Source: Clostridiales bacterium (lineage in GTDB: Bacteria; Bacillota; Clostridia; Christensenellales; Borkfalkiaceae). Taken from it: 64,000 nucleotides of DNA. The notes below the pieces were generated by a model that was not told the origin of the DNA, did not search any database, and was given only the letters and a program-made list of their open reading frames with translations. Positions 51,490 to 59,876 of the stretch are shown piece after piece. Numbering within the stretch: position 1 is the first letter of the stretch; each line of letters opens with the position of its first letter. The stretch covers positions 18,335-82,334 of the forward strand of contig SVIX01000002.1 of the NCBI GenBank assembly GCA_015069285.1. Direction: 5' to 3'. The position numbers and the translations under genes are program-made.

Positions 51490-53214
51490 TTACTTCTCCT
51501 TATAATACACGCGGATTTTCAAGAAATACACGAAAATTCTAAACGCGGAAAAGATTATCGACACAATAAACGCTTTTATCCAAATTTTCGTCACGCCTTC
51601 GCCCATCAAAAGGAAAACGCAAAGCGCGAAAATAAACGCTAAGAAAAACGCTAAGAGCGTCGATTTATTTTCGTTGGGATTATTCGACTGCTCGGAAAAA
51701 GTCGCGTACTGCTCGTATTGAGGATTCATTAAATCCAACTCACCGCTCCAAAACAGGTGCGCAAGATATACGAAGTACGCCGTACCGCCAAACAACCATA
51801 AGTTCACCGACCCTGCTTGATAATATTGCGCATATACTATCGTCGTTATGATGATACCTATAAGCCCTATCGCCATATTGACGGTCAGTTTAGAAAAAAG
51901 CAAACGAGAACCGTGCGCAGAAGGCTGAACCTTATTCATTCTCGCCGCAAAGCCTTCTTTGGAATACGCGCTCGATAAACGAATATTTGCCGAAAGCATA
52001 AACAGTAATACGATAAGAAAATTGAAAGCAACCGTCATTTGTACGCCCGTCAAATCCTTTTTCATCGCGTTGTATAATCCGTTCAACAAAGCAATAGCCA
52101 ACGGCATTAAAACGACGAGTTGCGTGATAAGCGTCAGCACCGTATTATCACGAAGAGCTACTATCCATTCTTTTTTTATCGCTGAAAGAAAAACGGGAGA
52201 TTTGACGTTTTCCTTTTCTTTGATTTTCATTTTTTTCTTGAACTCAAAAGGCTTAGACGCCATTTTATAGAACAAGGGTTTCGCTAAGAACAAACAAAGC
52301 GCGACGAGTACCGCTATACTCAAAATAAGCCCTCCCGCAATCGGAAGCGTAGCGAAGGTAAAAAGTTTCGGCGCCGTTGCGTAAACGCCGTTTACCGTCA
52401 CGACGCTATAAGGATTTCCGATTAACAGCGTCGTAAGCCAAGCGATAGGCGGGAAAAACTTCGCCACGTTGCCCGTAAGCCGATTAATCGCGTCCGTCGG
52501 GATACCCGTTTTAAGAAAGTTGATTTCCTCCGGCAACGCTTTTAACAATGCGAGCACAAGGATAAACGCTACGACGTAGGTTACCAGCGAAAATAAATAT
52601 TGCGCTAATTTATATTTACGAATAAATTGGTATACGAACAAAGACGGCATTGAAATAAGCGCCGACAAAAGCACGGGCAAAGTCGCCACGAGCACAAAGA
52701 GTACGATTACCCATAAAAAATAATATATCGGATAACCAAGCACCAATCCGTACCCAAAAAACAGCGGAATTAAAAACATAAAGTTCTTTTTTAATTCGTA
52801 AACGTAATAAACCAACAATTTAGACAAAAACACCATCGTCGGTTTTGCGGGAAAGGTTAAAAGCACCAAGTTATCTTTCGATAAATACAGCGATTGCACC
52901 AAGCCAATCGTCGTAAAAACAACGGATAACCCCATCATAACGGCAACTACCGTAGTAAGTACGTTTGCTGGAATTTTCCCGTTTATTGCGTCGAATACCT
53001 TTAAAAACTGCGCAAGGAAGCAAATCAAAAAACAGACCGCCGTAATGACCACAAATTCAAGGACGAAAAAGATTACGCGAAAAAGCGTTTGTTTAAAACT
53101 ACGCAAATACGCTACGTCCATTTTTTCCTTTAATTGCATAATCGTCAACGTTTTTAAATTCGCTAACGCGCGTTTTAAGGAAAATACGTCTTTTTTCTTC
53201 GTTTTTCCCGCCAT
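51490..53214 (-). CDS. ABC-exporter-type polytopic permease
   Basis: 574 residues with about twelve hydrophobic segments and a basic N-terminus. A long hydrophilic loop near 330-350 (FEFKKKMKIKEKENVKSP) separates two membrane halves. The overall pattern resembles the large permeases of putative ABC exporters in Clostridia. No ATPase domain is in this protein. The ATPase is supplied by the fusion gene two bases upstream. The substrate is unknown. Confidence 0.8.
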   Translation of the reverse strand: MAGKTKKKDVFSLKRALANLKTLTIMQLKEKMDVAYLRSFKQTLFRVIFFVLEFVVITAVCFLICFLAQFLKVFDAINGKIPANVLTTVVAVMMGLSVVFTTIGLVQSLYLSKDNLVLLTFPAKPTMVFLSKLLVYYVYELKKNFMFLIPLFFGYGLVLGYPIYYFLWVIVLFVLVATLPVLLSALISMPSLFVYQFIRKYKLAQYLFSLVTYVVAFILVLALLKALPEEINFLKTGIPTDAINRLTGNVAKFFPPIAWLTTLLIGNPYSVVTVNGVYATAPKLFTFATLPIAGGLILSIAVLVALCLFLAKPLFYKMASKPFEFKKKMKIKEKENVKSPVFLSAIKKEWIVALRDNTVLTLITQLVVLMPLAIALLNGLYNAMKKDLTGVQMTVAFNFLIVLLFMLSANIRLSSAYSKEGFAARMNKVQPSAHGSRLLFSKLTVNMAIGLIGIIITTIVYAQYYQAGSVNLWLFGGTAYFVYLAHLFWSGELDLMNPQYEQYATFSEQSNNPNENKSTLLAFFLAFIFALCVFLLMGEGVTKIWIKAFIVSIIFSAFRIFVYFLKIRVYYKEK

Positions 53215-53216
53215 AG

Positions 53217-55490
53217 TTACGCTTCTACCCCCTCGGTTACGTTTTGCGAAAAACTTTTATCTTCTTTGATGGGGTCAGAATCCACGTCGGTATTTTCTAT
53301 CATATCCATATAGAGCTTTTCAAGCTGTATTCCCTTTTCTTCCAATGCTTTTACGCTCGTTTCACAAAGGATATGTCCCTTTTTAATAATGGCGATTCTA
53401 TCGCAAATTCTTTCTACGACGTCAATAATGTGGCTAGAGAAAAATACGATATTTCCCTCTTTTGCGTGCTTTTTCATCGCTTCTTTTACTTGGAAAATAC
53501 TCTCAGGGTCTAAGCCCGTAAGAGGCTCGTCCAAAATCCAAAGCCGAGGATTATGCACAAGCGCGGACATAATCGTAATTTTTTGTTTCATACCGTGCGA
53601 ATAGGTTTTAATAGGGTTATCAAACGAACCTTGCAAACGGAATCTTTCCACGTATTCGTCAATTCTTTTCGTTCGGTCTTCTTGGCTTACGTTGTATAAA
53701 TCGGCAATATAGTTCACGTATTCTCTACCCGTTAAATTTTCATATAACGCGTAATGGTCGGGAACGAACCCCGTTTGCAATTTTGCGCCGACGGGTTGTT
53801 TTTCCACGTCGTATCCGCAAACTTCAATACTACCAGAAGATATACCTTGAATCCCTACGATGCTTTTGATAATCGTACTTTTTCCCGCGCCGTTCGGTCC
53901 AAGGAAACCGAAAATTTGTCCGCCCTCAATTTCAAGATTGGCGTTATGCACTGCGTACACGTCGCTTGACGCGTATTGTTTGGAAAAGTTTCTTAAAATG
54001 AGTTTGTTAATTCCGTCCATATTAAAAGGCTCCGCTATATTTCTTCCTGCCAAACTTACCTCTAAGGCAAGCCTGTCTACTTTGATTTTCTTATTTCTTC
54101 GATATATATCCACGTATAAGTCTTCTACGTTAAACGCCAACTCGTACAAGAACCACATCGCAAAAGAAAGCACTACGTACACAAGGAAATATAGCGACTG
54201 ATATACGGGATATATCGTCATCTCAATTCCTTCTTTCGGTGTAAGCACCCAAGTAAAATCACGCAAATCAAGCGCCCATTTCCCAAGTTTTTCCGCGATA
54301 AAATCACTATTGATAAAGAAGAAATCTACACCCTCGTCGAAATTGGTGAGATAGGCGTTCATAATCAATACGAGCGCGTAATAGAAGAAAAAGCCTATCA
54401 AGGAATAAGTAAACAATTTCATCTTCGGACGCTCGTACATTTTTAACCCGATAATGGCTATCGGCATTAAAAACGCACAATAATGGTTTGCCCAAAACCG
54501 CACGCTTTCCGTTTCAAAGCAATAGGAATCGATGTTGGGCATCGCCATCGCAAAAAACGCGCCGAGCACGTTGATAAATAAAGTAAAGTAGAACACCTTA
54601 TTCAGCTTAAAAATCAAACAAAGCGGAATAATATACATTGCCGTATTGCAAAGATGTAAAGGCCACGTCGTAGGGTCTAAAAAGCTTTCGTAAGTAAGAT
54701 AGTAACTGTACGTCGTCATCGTTGCAACGGCAATATAAAGCAACGCAAAGCGTTTACGCTCGTAGTCGTATTTATGCAAAAGCGCAATCAAAAGGGCAAG
54801 CACTACAAACGCGCCGTATAACATAAGTCGGTGTTGCGCAGAAAAATCTTTAAGGGAAATATTTTTCGGCCCCGTACCAAAAATAACCTGTAATGTGAAC
54901 ACAGGAATCGATACCGCTATCATCCCCAATAAAATGCCTACGCCTTTTATAAAACGCTTCGTGTGAAAACGCGTTTTGTATTCGTTTAACCAAACGGCAA
55001 AACACATCGACAACGCAATACCCGTTTCCAAAGCAAAAAAGACGGCTTGTAGCGTAATTCCTTTATTGAGCGCGTCCGCGCCACCCATTGCTTGAATTTG
55101 CACGTTAATCGTGCATAAATCCACGAGATAAACAGCGGTTGCAAAAAATTTTACGAGCGGAGTAATCATCCCCACTTTCGTCTTAAAAAAAGGATACAAG
55201 ACGAGGAGGGTATACGCAGTCAAAGTGAACCAAACGGAAAAAATGGAAAATAGGGTTGTGATTTGCCCTTTCGTTCCAAACGGCGAACGGATATTTAAAC
55301 CGTACGTATCTTTCAGTACGATTTTACCGCCCATATAACGCAACGCAAAAACGACGGCAAAAAGCAAAGCGACGCCCTTTAAAATCCACGCCTTTTTGCT
55401 CTCTTCCGCCTTAATAAATTTATTTAATAAATAGTATCCGATTGAAAATACTACCGCCGTTATTACGGCAATTAAATAGTATGTAATCAT
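53217..55490 (-). CDS. YwaF-like membrane domain fused to ABC transporter ATPase
   Basis: 757-residue fusion. Residues about 1-470 are polytopic (about ten helices), with a TWPLHLCNTAMYIIPL segment near 276 and an NHYCAFLMPIAI segment near 335. Both match the YwaF/TIGR02206 family, related to eukaryotic TMEM164. From about residue 495 a complete ABC ATPase follows: Walker A GPNGAGKSTI near 531, signature YSHGMKQK near 632, Walker B LWILDEPLTGLDP near 652 and the H-loop SSHI near 686. Both halves look intact, and there is no stop or frameshift at the junction. It is the first gene of the exporter operon and carries its own promoter. Confidence 0.85.
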   Translation of the reverse strand: MITYYLIAVITAVVFSIGYYLLNKFIKAEESKKAWILKGVALLFAVVFALRYMGGKIVLKDTYGLNIRSPFGTKGQITTLFSIFSVWFTLTAYTLLVLYPFFKTKVGMITPLVKFFATAVYLVDLCTINVQIQAMGGADALNKGITLQAVFFALETGIALSMCFAVWLNEYKTRFHTKRFIKGVGILLGMIAVSIPVFTLQVIFGTGPKNISLKDFSAQHRLMLYGAFVVLALLIALLHKYDYERKRFALLYIAVATMTTYSYYLTYESFLDPTTWPLHLCNTAMYIIPLCLIFKLNKVFYFTLFINVLGAFFAMAMPNIDSYCFETESVRFWANHYCAFLMPIAIIGLKMYERPKMKLFTYSLIGFFFYYALVLIMNAYLTNFDEGVDFFFINSDFIAEKLGKWALDLRDFTWVLTPKEGIEMTIYPVYQSLYFLVYVVLSFAMWFLYELAFNVEDLYVDIYRRNKKIKVDRLALEVSLAGRNIAEPFNMDGINKLILRNFSKQYASSDVYAVHNANLEIEGGQIFGFLGPNGAGKSTIIKSIVGIQGISSGSIEVCGYDVEKQPVGAKLQTGFVPDHYALYENLTGREYVNYIADLYNVSQEDRTKRIDEYVERFRLQGSFDNPIKTYSHGMKQKITIMSALVHNPRLWILDEPLTGLDPESIFQVKEAMKKHAKEGNIVFFSSHIIDVVERICDRIAIIKKGHILCETSVKALEEKGIQLEKLYMDMIENTDVDSDPIKEDKSFSQNVTEGVEA

Positions 55491-55555
55491 AAACTTTCCG
55501 TTTTCCCGTCCGACTTCTTTCGTTAAAATATTCCGCGATAAACTTTATCTAATTT

Positions 55556-55585
55556 ATTCTATCACGAACAGCATTAAATTGTCAA
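55556..55585 (-). promoter_or_regulatory. Promoter of the ABC exporter operon
   Basis: Minus-strand TTGACA (55580-55585), 18-base spacer and TAGAAT (55556-55561), about 60 bases upstream of the fusion gene ATG. Confidence 0.7.
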
Positions 55586-55707
55586 GCGTTTGAAACAATC
55601 TACCTTTTTTCTAATCGTTTGCGCCCGACAATATATAATACGCTCTATATCTTAAACAACGGTTAATTCCGTTTTTCTCACTTTTTATAAAATATTTTTT
55701 TTCTCTC

Positions 55708-55737
55708 TTGACATTCTTGCCGTTTTCGTGTTATAAT
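55708..55737 (+). promoter_or_regulatory. Promoter of the adenine deaminase gene
   Basis: TTGACA (55708-55713), 18-base spacer and TATAAT (55732-55737). Transcription would begin near 55744. The leader of about 33 bases is too short for a purine riboswitch and excludes the longer ORF-track start. Confidence 0.85.
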
Positions 55738-55776
55738 AAAAAAAAGAAAAATACCGTTCAGCGGAAAGGAGTTATT

Positions 55777-57567
55777 ATGTTGAATAAATTCTGCAAAAAA
55801 CCTTTATGGGAATGTTCTCAAACGCTTTCTCTCGTCGCGTCGGGCGCAAAAAAAGCCGATTTGGTAATTTTGGGCGCAAAACTCGTCAACGTATGCACGC
55901 ACGAAATATTGGAAAACACCGACGTTGCCGTAGCGCAAGGTAGAATTGCTTGTGTTGGCAACTGCCAATCTTGTATCGGAGAAAACACCCTCGTAATCCA
56001 CGCAAACGGAAAATACCTCGCCCCTGCCTTTATGGACGGACATATCCACGTGGAATCCTCTATGCTTTCCGTTGGAGAATACGCTAAAGCCGTAATTCCG
56101 TGTGGTACGAGCGCTATTTTTATGGACCCGCACGAAATTTGCAACGTGCTTGGTTTAGACGGCGTCAAATATATGTTGGAGGACGCAAAACACACCTCCC
56201 TCAAAGCAATGCTCACTACCCCGTCCTGCGTTCCCGCCGTTCCCGGTTTTGAAGATACGGGCGCAACCGTCGGTCCGAAAGAAGTAGCGGAAACGATGAC
56301 TTGGGAGGAATGCGTGGGCTTGGGCGAAATGATGAACTTCCCCGGTATTTTAAACGCAGACGAACATACGCACGCCATCGTCGGGGAAACGCTAAAAGCG
56401 GGAAAAATCGTCACGGGGCATTATTCGTTGCCTGAAACGGCGCAGGGCTTAAATGCGTATATCGCCTCGGGCGTAAGGTGCTGTCACGAATCCACGCGCG
56501 CCGAAGACGCGCTCGCAAAAATGCGTTTGGGCATGTATGCAATGCTTAGAGAGGGCTCAGCTTGGCACGATTTAAAAGAAGTCGCAAAAGTGATTACGCA
56601 AAATACGATAGATTCCCGTTTCGCTTGTTTAATTTCAGACGATACGCACCCCGATACTTTACAAAATAAAGGGCATCTCAACTACATCGTCAAGCGCGCG
56701 ATTGAGGAAGGAATCGACCCCGTCACCGCAATTCAAATGGTGACGATAAACGTCGCGCAATGCTTTCAACTCGACCACGATTTAGGTAGCGTAACCCCTT
56801 CTAAATGCGCGGATATGGTGCTCATTGACGACCTTGAAAATTGTAACGTAACGGAAGTATTTATCGACGGTGAATTGGTAGCGCAAAACGGTAAAATGCT
56901 AAAAACCTTCGCCCCTTACGACTACCCCGCAAAAGCTAAAAACTCCGTACACCTCGACTTGCTTACCCCTGAAAACTTCCGTATTCCTGCGACGGGCGCA
57001 AGCGTAAAAATCCGCGTAATGGAAATTATCCCCGCGCGCGTAGGTACTTTTGAACGTTTTGAAACGATGCCCGTCAAAGACGGCGCTTTACACGCCGATG
57101 TGGAACGCGACGTTTTAAAGGTGGCAGTATTTGAACGCCACCGCAATACGGGTACGGTCGGTTACGGGTTCGTCAAAGGCTTCGGAATCAAAAAAGGCGC
57201 GATGGCGCAAACGGTCGCACACGACGCGCATAATTTACTCGTCGTCGGTACGAACGACGAAGATATGGCGCTTGCCTCAAATACGCTCATTGCTTGCGGT
57301 GGCGGTATGGTCGCCGTTGCCGATGGTAAAATTTTAAGTCTTGTACCCCTGCCGATTGCAGGATTGATAAGCGATAGACCGTTAGAAGAAACGAGCGAAA
57401 AAGTTCAAAATTTAGAGAAGGCTTGGAAAGAAATGGGTTGCACGCTCCCTTCGCCGTTTATGACGATGGCGCTCATTCCCTTGGCTTGTTTGCCTGAACT
57501 TCGACTTACAAACCGCGGACTCGTCGATTGCCGAACCTTCCAGTTTACCAATTTAATTGTCGAATAA
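55777..57567 (+). CDS. ade: Adenine deaminase
   Basis: Amidohydrolase converting adenine to hypoxanthine in purine salvage. Motifs: APAFMDGHIHVESSML near residue 79, DPHEICNVLG near 108, HADE-like NADEHTHAIVGE near 194, GHYSLPE near 216 and SDDTHPDTLQNKGHL near 287. The C-terminal AHDAHNLLVVGTNDEDM and GGGMVAV segments match the Ade C-domain. At 596 residues it has family length. The track start at 55708 coincides with the -35 box. The supported ATG at 55777 has AAAGGAG six bases upstream. Confidence 0.95.
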   Translation: MLNKFCKKPLWECSQTLSLVASGAKKADLVILGAKLVNVCTHEILENTDVAVAQGRIACVGNCQSCIGENTLVIHANGKYLAPAFMDGHIHVESSMLSVGEYAKAVIPCGTSAIFMDPHEICNVLGLDGVKYMLEDAKHTSLKAMLTTPSCVPAVPGFEDTGATVGPKEVAETMTWEECVGLGEMMNFPGILNADEHTHAIVGETLKAGKIVTGHYSLPETAQGLNAYIASGVRCCHESTRAEDALAKMRLGMYAMLREGSAWHDLKEVAKVITQNTIDSRFACLISDDTHPDTLQNKGHLNYIVKRAIEEGIDPVTAIQMVTINVAQCFQLDHDLGSVTPSKCADMVLIDDLENCNVTEVFIDGELVAQNGKMLKTFAPYDYPAKAKNSVHLDLLTPENFRIPATGASVKIRVMEIIPARVGTFERFETMPVKDGALHADVERDVLKVAVFERHRNTGTVGYGFVKGFGIKKGAMAQTVAHDAHNLLVVGTNDEDMALASNTLIACGGGMVAVADGKILSLVPLPIAGLISDRPLEETSEKVQNLEKAWKEMGCTLPSPFMTMALIPLACLPELRLTNRGLVDCRTFQFTNLIVE

Positions 57568-57574
57568 ATGATTA

Positions 57575-57598
57575 CGCCCGACCTTTAAAGGTCGGGCG
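57575..57598. terminator. Convergent terminator between ade and the GNAT-like gene
   Basis: Perfect 24-base palindrome CGCCCGACCTTTAAAGGTCGGGCG, lying between the two converging stop codons (57567 and 57605). It lacks a long T run but is GC-rich and placed correctly. Confidence 0.7.
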
Positions 57599-57604
57599 AT
57601 TTCG

Positions 57605-58726
57605 TTACACTTTTTTTATATACGAACGACGGCGTTTGTGTTGAATATGCTCAAAATATTTCCATTGTGCTTGAATACTCGTATTGTCTTCCAAATTCAA
57701 ATTTGTTTCCATATACTCTACGTTCTCGTCACGCAACATATCTTGTAACGTCGTCATGATAAACGCACTTAACCCCGAATTACGGTATTTAGGCATAATC
57801 CCCACAAGCGCCAAATCAATACTTTTAGGCTTTTTAACCGCTTTAAGCAAACGAATAAGACAACCAAGCGTAAGCCGTCCACCGCTTTTTTGCACCGCCT
57901 CGCCTATCCCCGGCAATACTAACCCAAAAGCTACTACTTCTTCGTTTTCATCGCATACCGCCATAATATACCTACGATTGAGAATAAGCATAAATTGAGA
58001 AATCATCTGTCGTTGCATTTCGGGCGTATACGGCACGACGCCGTATAATTCTTTATAACATTCGTCTATACAATTAAATATCCCCTTGCCATACTTTTTA
58101 ATAAACGCGCGTTTTCCTAATTCCTCGCCTGCAATATGCAAATTCCCCCGTTGCATCGCGCGTTCCACAAGTTTTTGAAAACGCTCGTCCTCTTTTTTTA
58201 TAGAAAACAACCGCTGTTCTACCCAATCCACGTCCTTTACGTATCCGCAAGATTCAATAAGATTCGCATAGTAAGGATAGTTGTATTGCTCTTCAAAGGT
58301 GGATAAATACTCAAACCCCTCAATCAGCAGACCTTCACGCTCCAAATCGCTATACCCGAGCGGACCGACTACCTCCTCCATACCTTGCGCCCTCGCCCAA
58401 GTTTCTACCGCTTGAAATAAAGCTTTTGCCGTTTCTAAATTATTTTCACAATCAAAACGCGTAAACCGCGTTTGTTTTGCGTTATGAATATCGTTATACT
58501 GTAATTGTAAAATGCCCTGAATTCTTCCCACCGTCACGCCGTCGCGCTCCGCAAGATAAAAAACGGATTTACAGGTTTTCGTATAAATATTTTTCTCCGT
58601 AAACATTTTCATTTCATCACCGTATAAAGGCGGAACGAAATACGGATTCCCTTTGTATAAGCGCAACGGGTATTCCACAAATTCCTTTCTCTGTTTGCGT
58701 GTTTTTACTTCTACGATGCGTAACAT
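57605..58726 (-). CDS. GNAT-fold acetyltransferase-like protein, unknown substrate
   Basis: 373 residues. The early segment YKGNPYFVPPLYGDEMKM and a central GPLGYSDLEREGLLIEG are typical of a widespread but uncharacterised GNAT-related family (YghO-like). The C-terminal part has an acetyl-CoA-fold pattern, VGIMPKYRNSGLSAFIMTTL near 310, then a beta-strand and MRETNLNLEDN-like YMETNLNLEDNTSIQ. Catalytic residues cannot be assigned. The gene is single, with its own promoter, converging on adenine deaminase. Confidence 0.75.
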   Translation of the reverse strand: MLRIVEVKTRKQRKEFVEYPLRLYKGNPYFVPPLYGDEMKMFTEKNIYTKTCKSVFYLAERDGVTVGRIQGILQLQYNDIHNAKQTRFTRFDCENNLETAKALFQAVETWARAQGMEEVVGPLGYSDLEREGLLIEGFEYLSTFEEQYNYPYYANLIESCGYVKDVDWVEQRLFSIKKEDERFQKLVERAMQRGNLHIAGEELGKRAFIKKYGKGIFNCIDECYKELYGVVPYTPEMQRQMISQFMLILNRRYIMAVCDENEEVVAFGLVLPGIGEAVQKSGGRLTLGCLIRLLKAVKKPKSIDLALVGIMPKYRNSGLSAFIMTTLQDMLRDENVEYMETNLNLEDNTSIQAQWKYFEHIQHKRRRSYIKKV

Positions 58727-58798
58727 AATCTTCTCCTCGTTGTTTATATGCTAAGGCAGAAAACGGTTATTCTTCTTTCGCCGTTTTTCGACAAAATA

Positions 58799-58828
58799 AT
58801 TGTATCATATTTTCAATGAAATTGTCAA
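58799..58828 (-). promoter_or_regulatory. Promoter of the GNAT-like gene
   Basis: Minus-strand TTGACA (58823-58828), 18-base spacer and TACAAT (58799-58804). The -35 region TTGACAATTT is identical to that of the ABC exporter promoter. Confidence 0.7.
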
Positions 58829-58843
58829 GCGGTTAAAATAAAA

Positions 58844-58859
58844 AAGGGCTTTCGCCCTT
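58844..58859 (-). terminator. Terminator after the FNT gene
   Basis: AAGGGC (58844-58849) pairs with GCCCTT (58854-58859). On the minus strand the loop is GAAA and the stem is followed by TTTTTTATTTT. It starts three bases after the FNT stop. Confidence 0.85.
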
Positions 58860-58862
58860 CTT

Positions 58863-59591
58863 TTAATTCTTACTTTCTTGCCGTTCGGCTTTCTTCTTTT
58901 CCGTATACTCCCGCAATTTCGAAACGATAGGAAAAATAACGCCACCGATTAAATTACCCGAAAACGCAATAAAAATATACCCTACGACGCGCCAAGAAAT
59001 TTCTCCAAAATAGAATAAATATAACATATTCGCAACCGAGTGGTCAAACCCGCAAAACGCGAAAACGATAATCGGAAAAACAACGCCCAAAGTCGCGCTC
59101 ATTCCCTTTTGCGTAGCGTAACGACGGGATTTCACGGAAATGGTAATTAAAATCCCGCAAAGAATAGACGAGCAAAACGCGCGAATCGCCCAATCGTCAA
59201 ACGCAAGTTTCGTCCCGATAAGTACTTTGCTTTGATGAACGACCGTTTCCGATACAGGCGAATAATACGCAAGTAAAGCGACGAAAGCAACACCAAACGC
59301 ATTCCCAATAAAACATACGGGAAGTCGCCAACAATTTTTAATCCCTAAATTGGGAATCTCCGCTACCATACCCGTAAAAAGTTTCATATTATAAGTTACG
59401 ATAGCAAAAATACCGAGCGAAAACAAGGTCGCGCCAACCAACCGCCCTATCTCGCCAAGTAACGCGTTGGCTATCAACGACGAAATACCGCCGATTCCTA
59501 CCATTACGCCCGAACCCATTGAAAGCAACAAAAACACGAGCAATTCTATTCCGCTCATTTTTTCAAAAGTCTTTAATTTTATATCCGACAT
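58863..59591 (-). CDS. Formate/nitrite transporter (FNT) family channel
   Basis: Pentameric-type monocarboxylate or nitrite channel. About six hydrophobic segments with the internal duplication of the FNT fold: first half GSGVMVGIGGISSLIAN and NMKLFTGMVAEIPN near 81-95, second half with AFCGFDHSVANMLYLFYFG near 184. The latter matches the conserved central-His FNT motif (FDHSVANM). At 242 residues it is close to FocA length. The ATG at 59591 is chosen over the track start at 59636, because a TTGCCT-17-TACAAT promoter lies at 59642-59670. Formate is plausible for a fermenter, but nitrite, lactate or hydrosulfide cannot be excluded. Confidence 0.88.
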   Translation of the reverse strand: MSDIKLKTFEKMSGIELLVFLLLSMGSGVMVGIGGISSLIANALLGEIGRLVGATLFSLGIFAIVTYNMKLFTGMVAEIPNLGIKNCWRLPVCFIGNAFGVAFVALLAYYSPVSETVVHQSKVLIGTKLAFDDWAIRAFCSSILCGILITISVKSRRYATQKGMSATLGVVFPIIVFAFCGFDHSVANMLYLFYFGEISWRVVGYIFIAFSGNLIGGVIFPIVSKLREYTEKKKAERQESKN

Positions 59592-59641
59592 ACTTCTTCC
59601 CCTGCGCTTTTCTCTATCTTCCTCTTTCGCGCACATTTAAT

Positions 59642-59670
59642 ATTGTACCACCGTCCACAAAAAAAGGCAA
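59642..59670 (-). promoter_or_regulatory. Promoter of the FNT gene
   Basis: Minus-strand TTGCCT (59665-59670), 17-base spacer and TACAAT (59642-59647). The predicted start point falls at the longer ORF's first codon, supporting the downstream ATG at 59591. Confidence 0.55.
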
Positions 59671-59718
59671 CAAAAAAACGAGCAAAAAAAGATTTTTTTA
59701 AAAAAGAATAAAAAATCG

Positions 59719-59747
59719 TTGACAAATAAAAAAGAAAGGTATATAAT
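59719..59747 (+). promoter_or_regulatory. Promoter of tRNA-Ala
   Basis: Perfect consensus: TTGACA (59719-59724), 17-base spacer, TATAAT (59742-59747), 12 bases upstream of the mature tRNA 5' end. Confidence 0.85.
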
Positions 59748-59759
59748 AAATATGCTTTT

Positions 59760-59835
59760 GGGGTTATGGCTCAGTTGGTAGAGCGCCTCGTTCGCAACGA
59801 GGAGGCCAGCGGTTCGAATCCGCTTAGCTCCACCA
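59760..59835 (+). tRNA. tRNA-Ala (anticodon CGC)
   Basis: 76 bases including encoded CCA. Acceptor stem GGGGTTA/TAGCTCC contains the G3-U70 alanine identity pair and discriminator A. Anticodon stem CCTCG/CGAGG with loop TTCGCAA gives anticodon CGC for codon GCG. D-arm TGGCTCAGTTGGTAGAGC and T-arm GCGGTTCGAATCCGC are regular. Confidence 0.96.
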
Positions 59836-59875
59836 AAACAAAAAACACGCCACGACGGCGTGTTTTTTGTTTTGG
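59833..59875. terminator. Bidirectional terminator shared by tRNA-Ala and the NSS symporter
   Basis: Perfect 19-base-pair stem beginning CCAAAACAAAAAACACGCC (59833-59851), with its complement at 59857-59875 and a 5-base loop. T-rich arms on both strands let it terminate both converging genes. The stem begins within the tRNA CCA end. Confidence 0.85.
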
Positions 59876-59876
59876 T

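Noticed and set aside
55700-55776. Purine riboswitch before adenine deaminase
   Set aside because: The promoter leaves a leader of only about 33 bases, too short for the aptamer.
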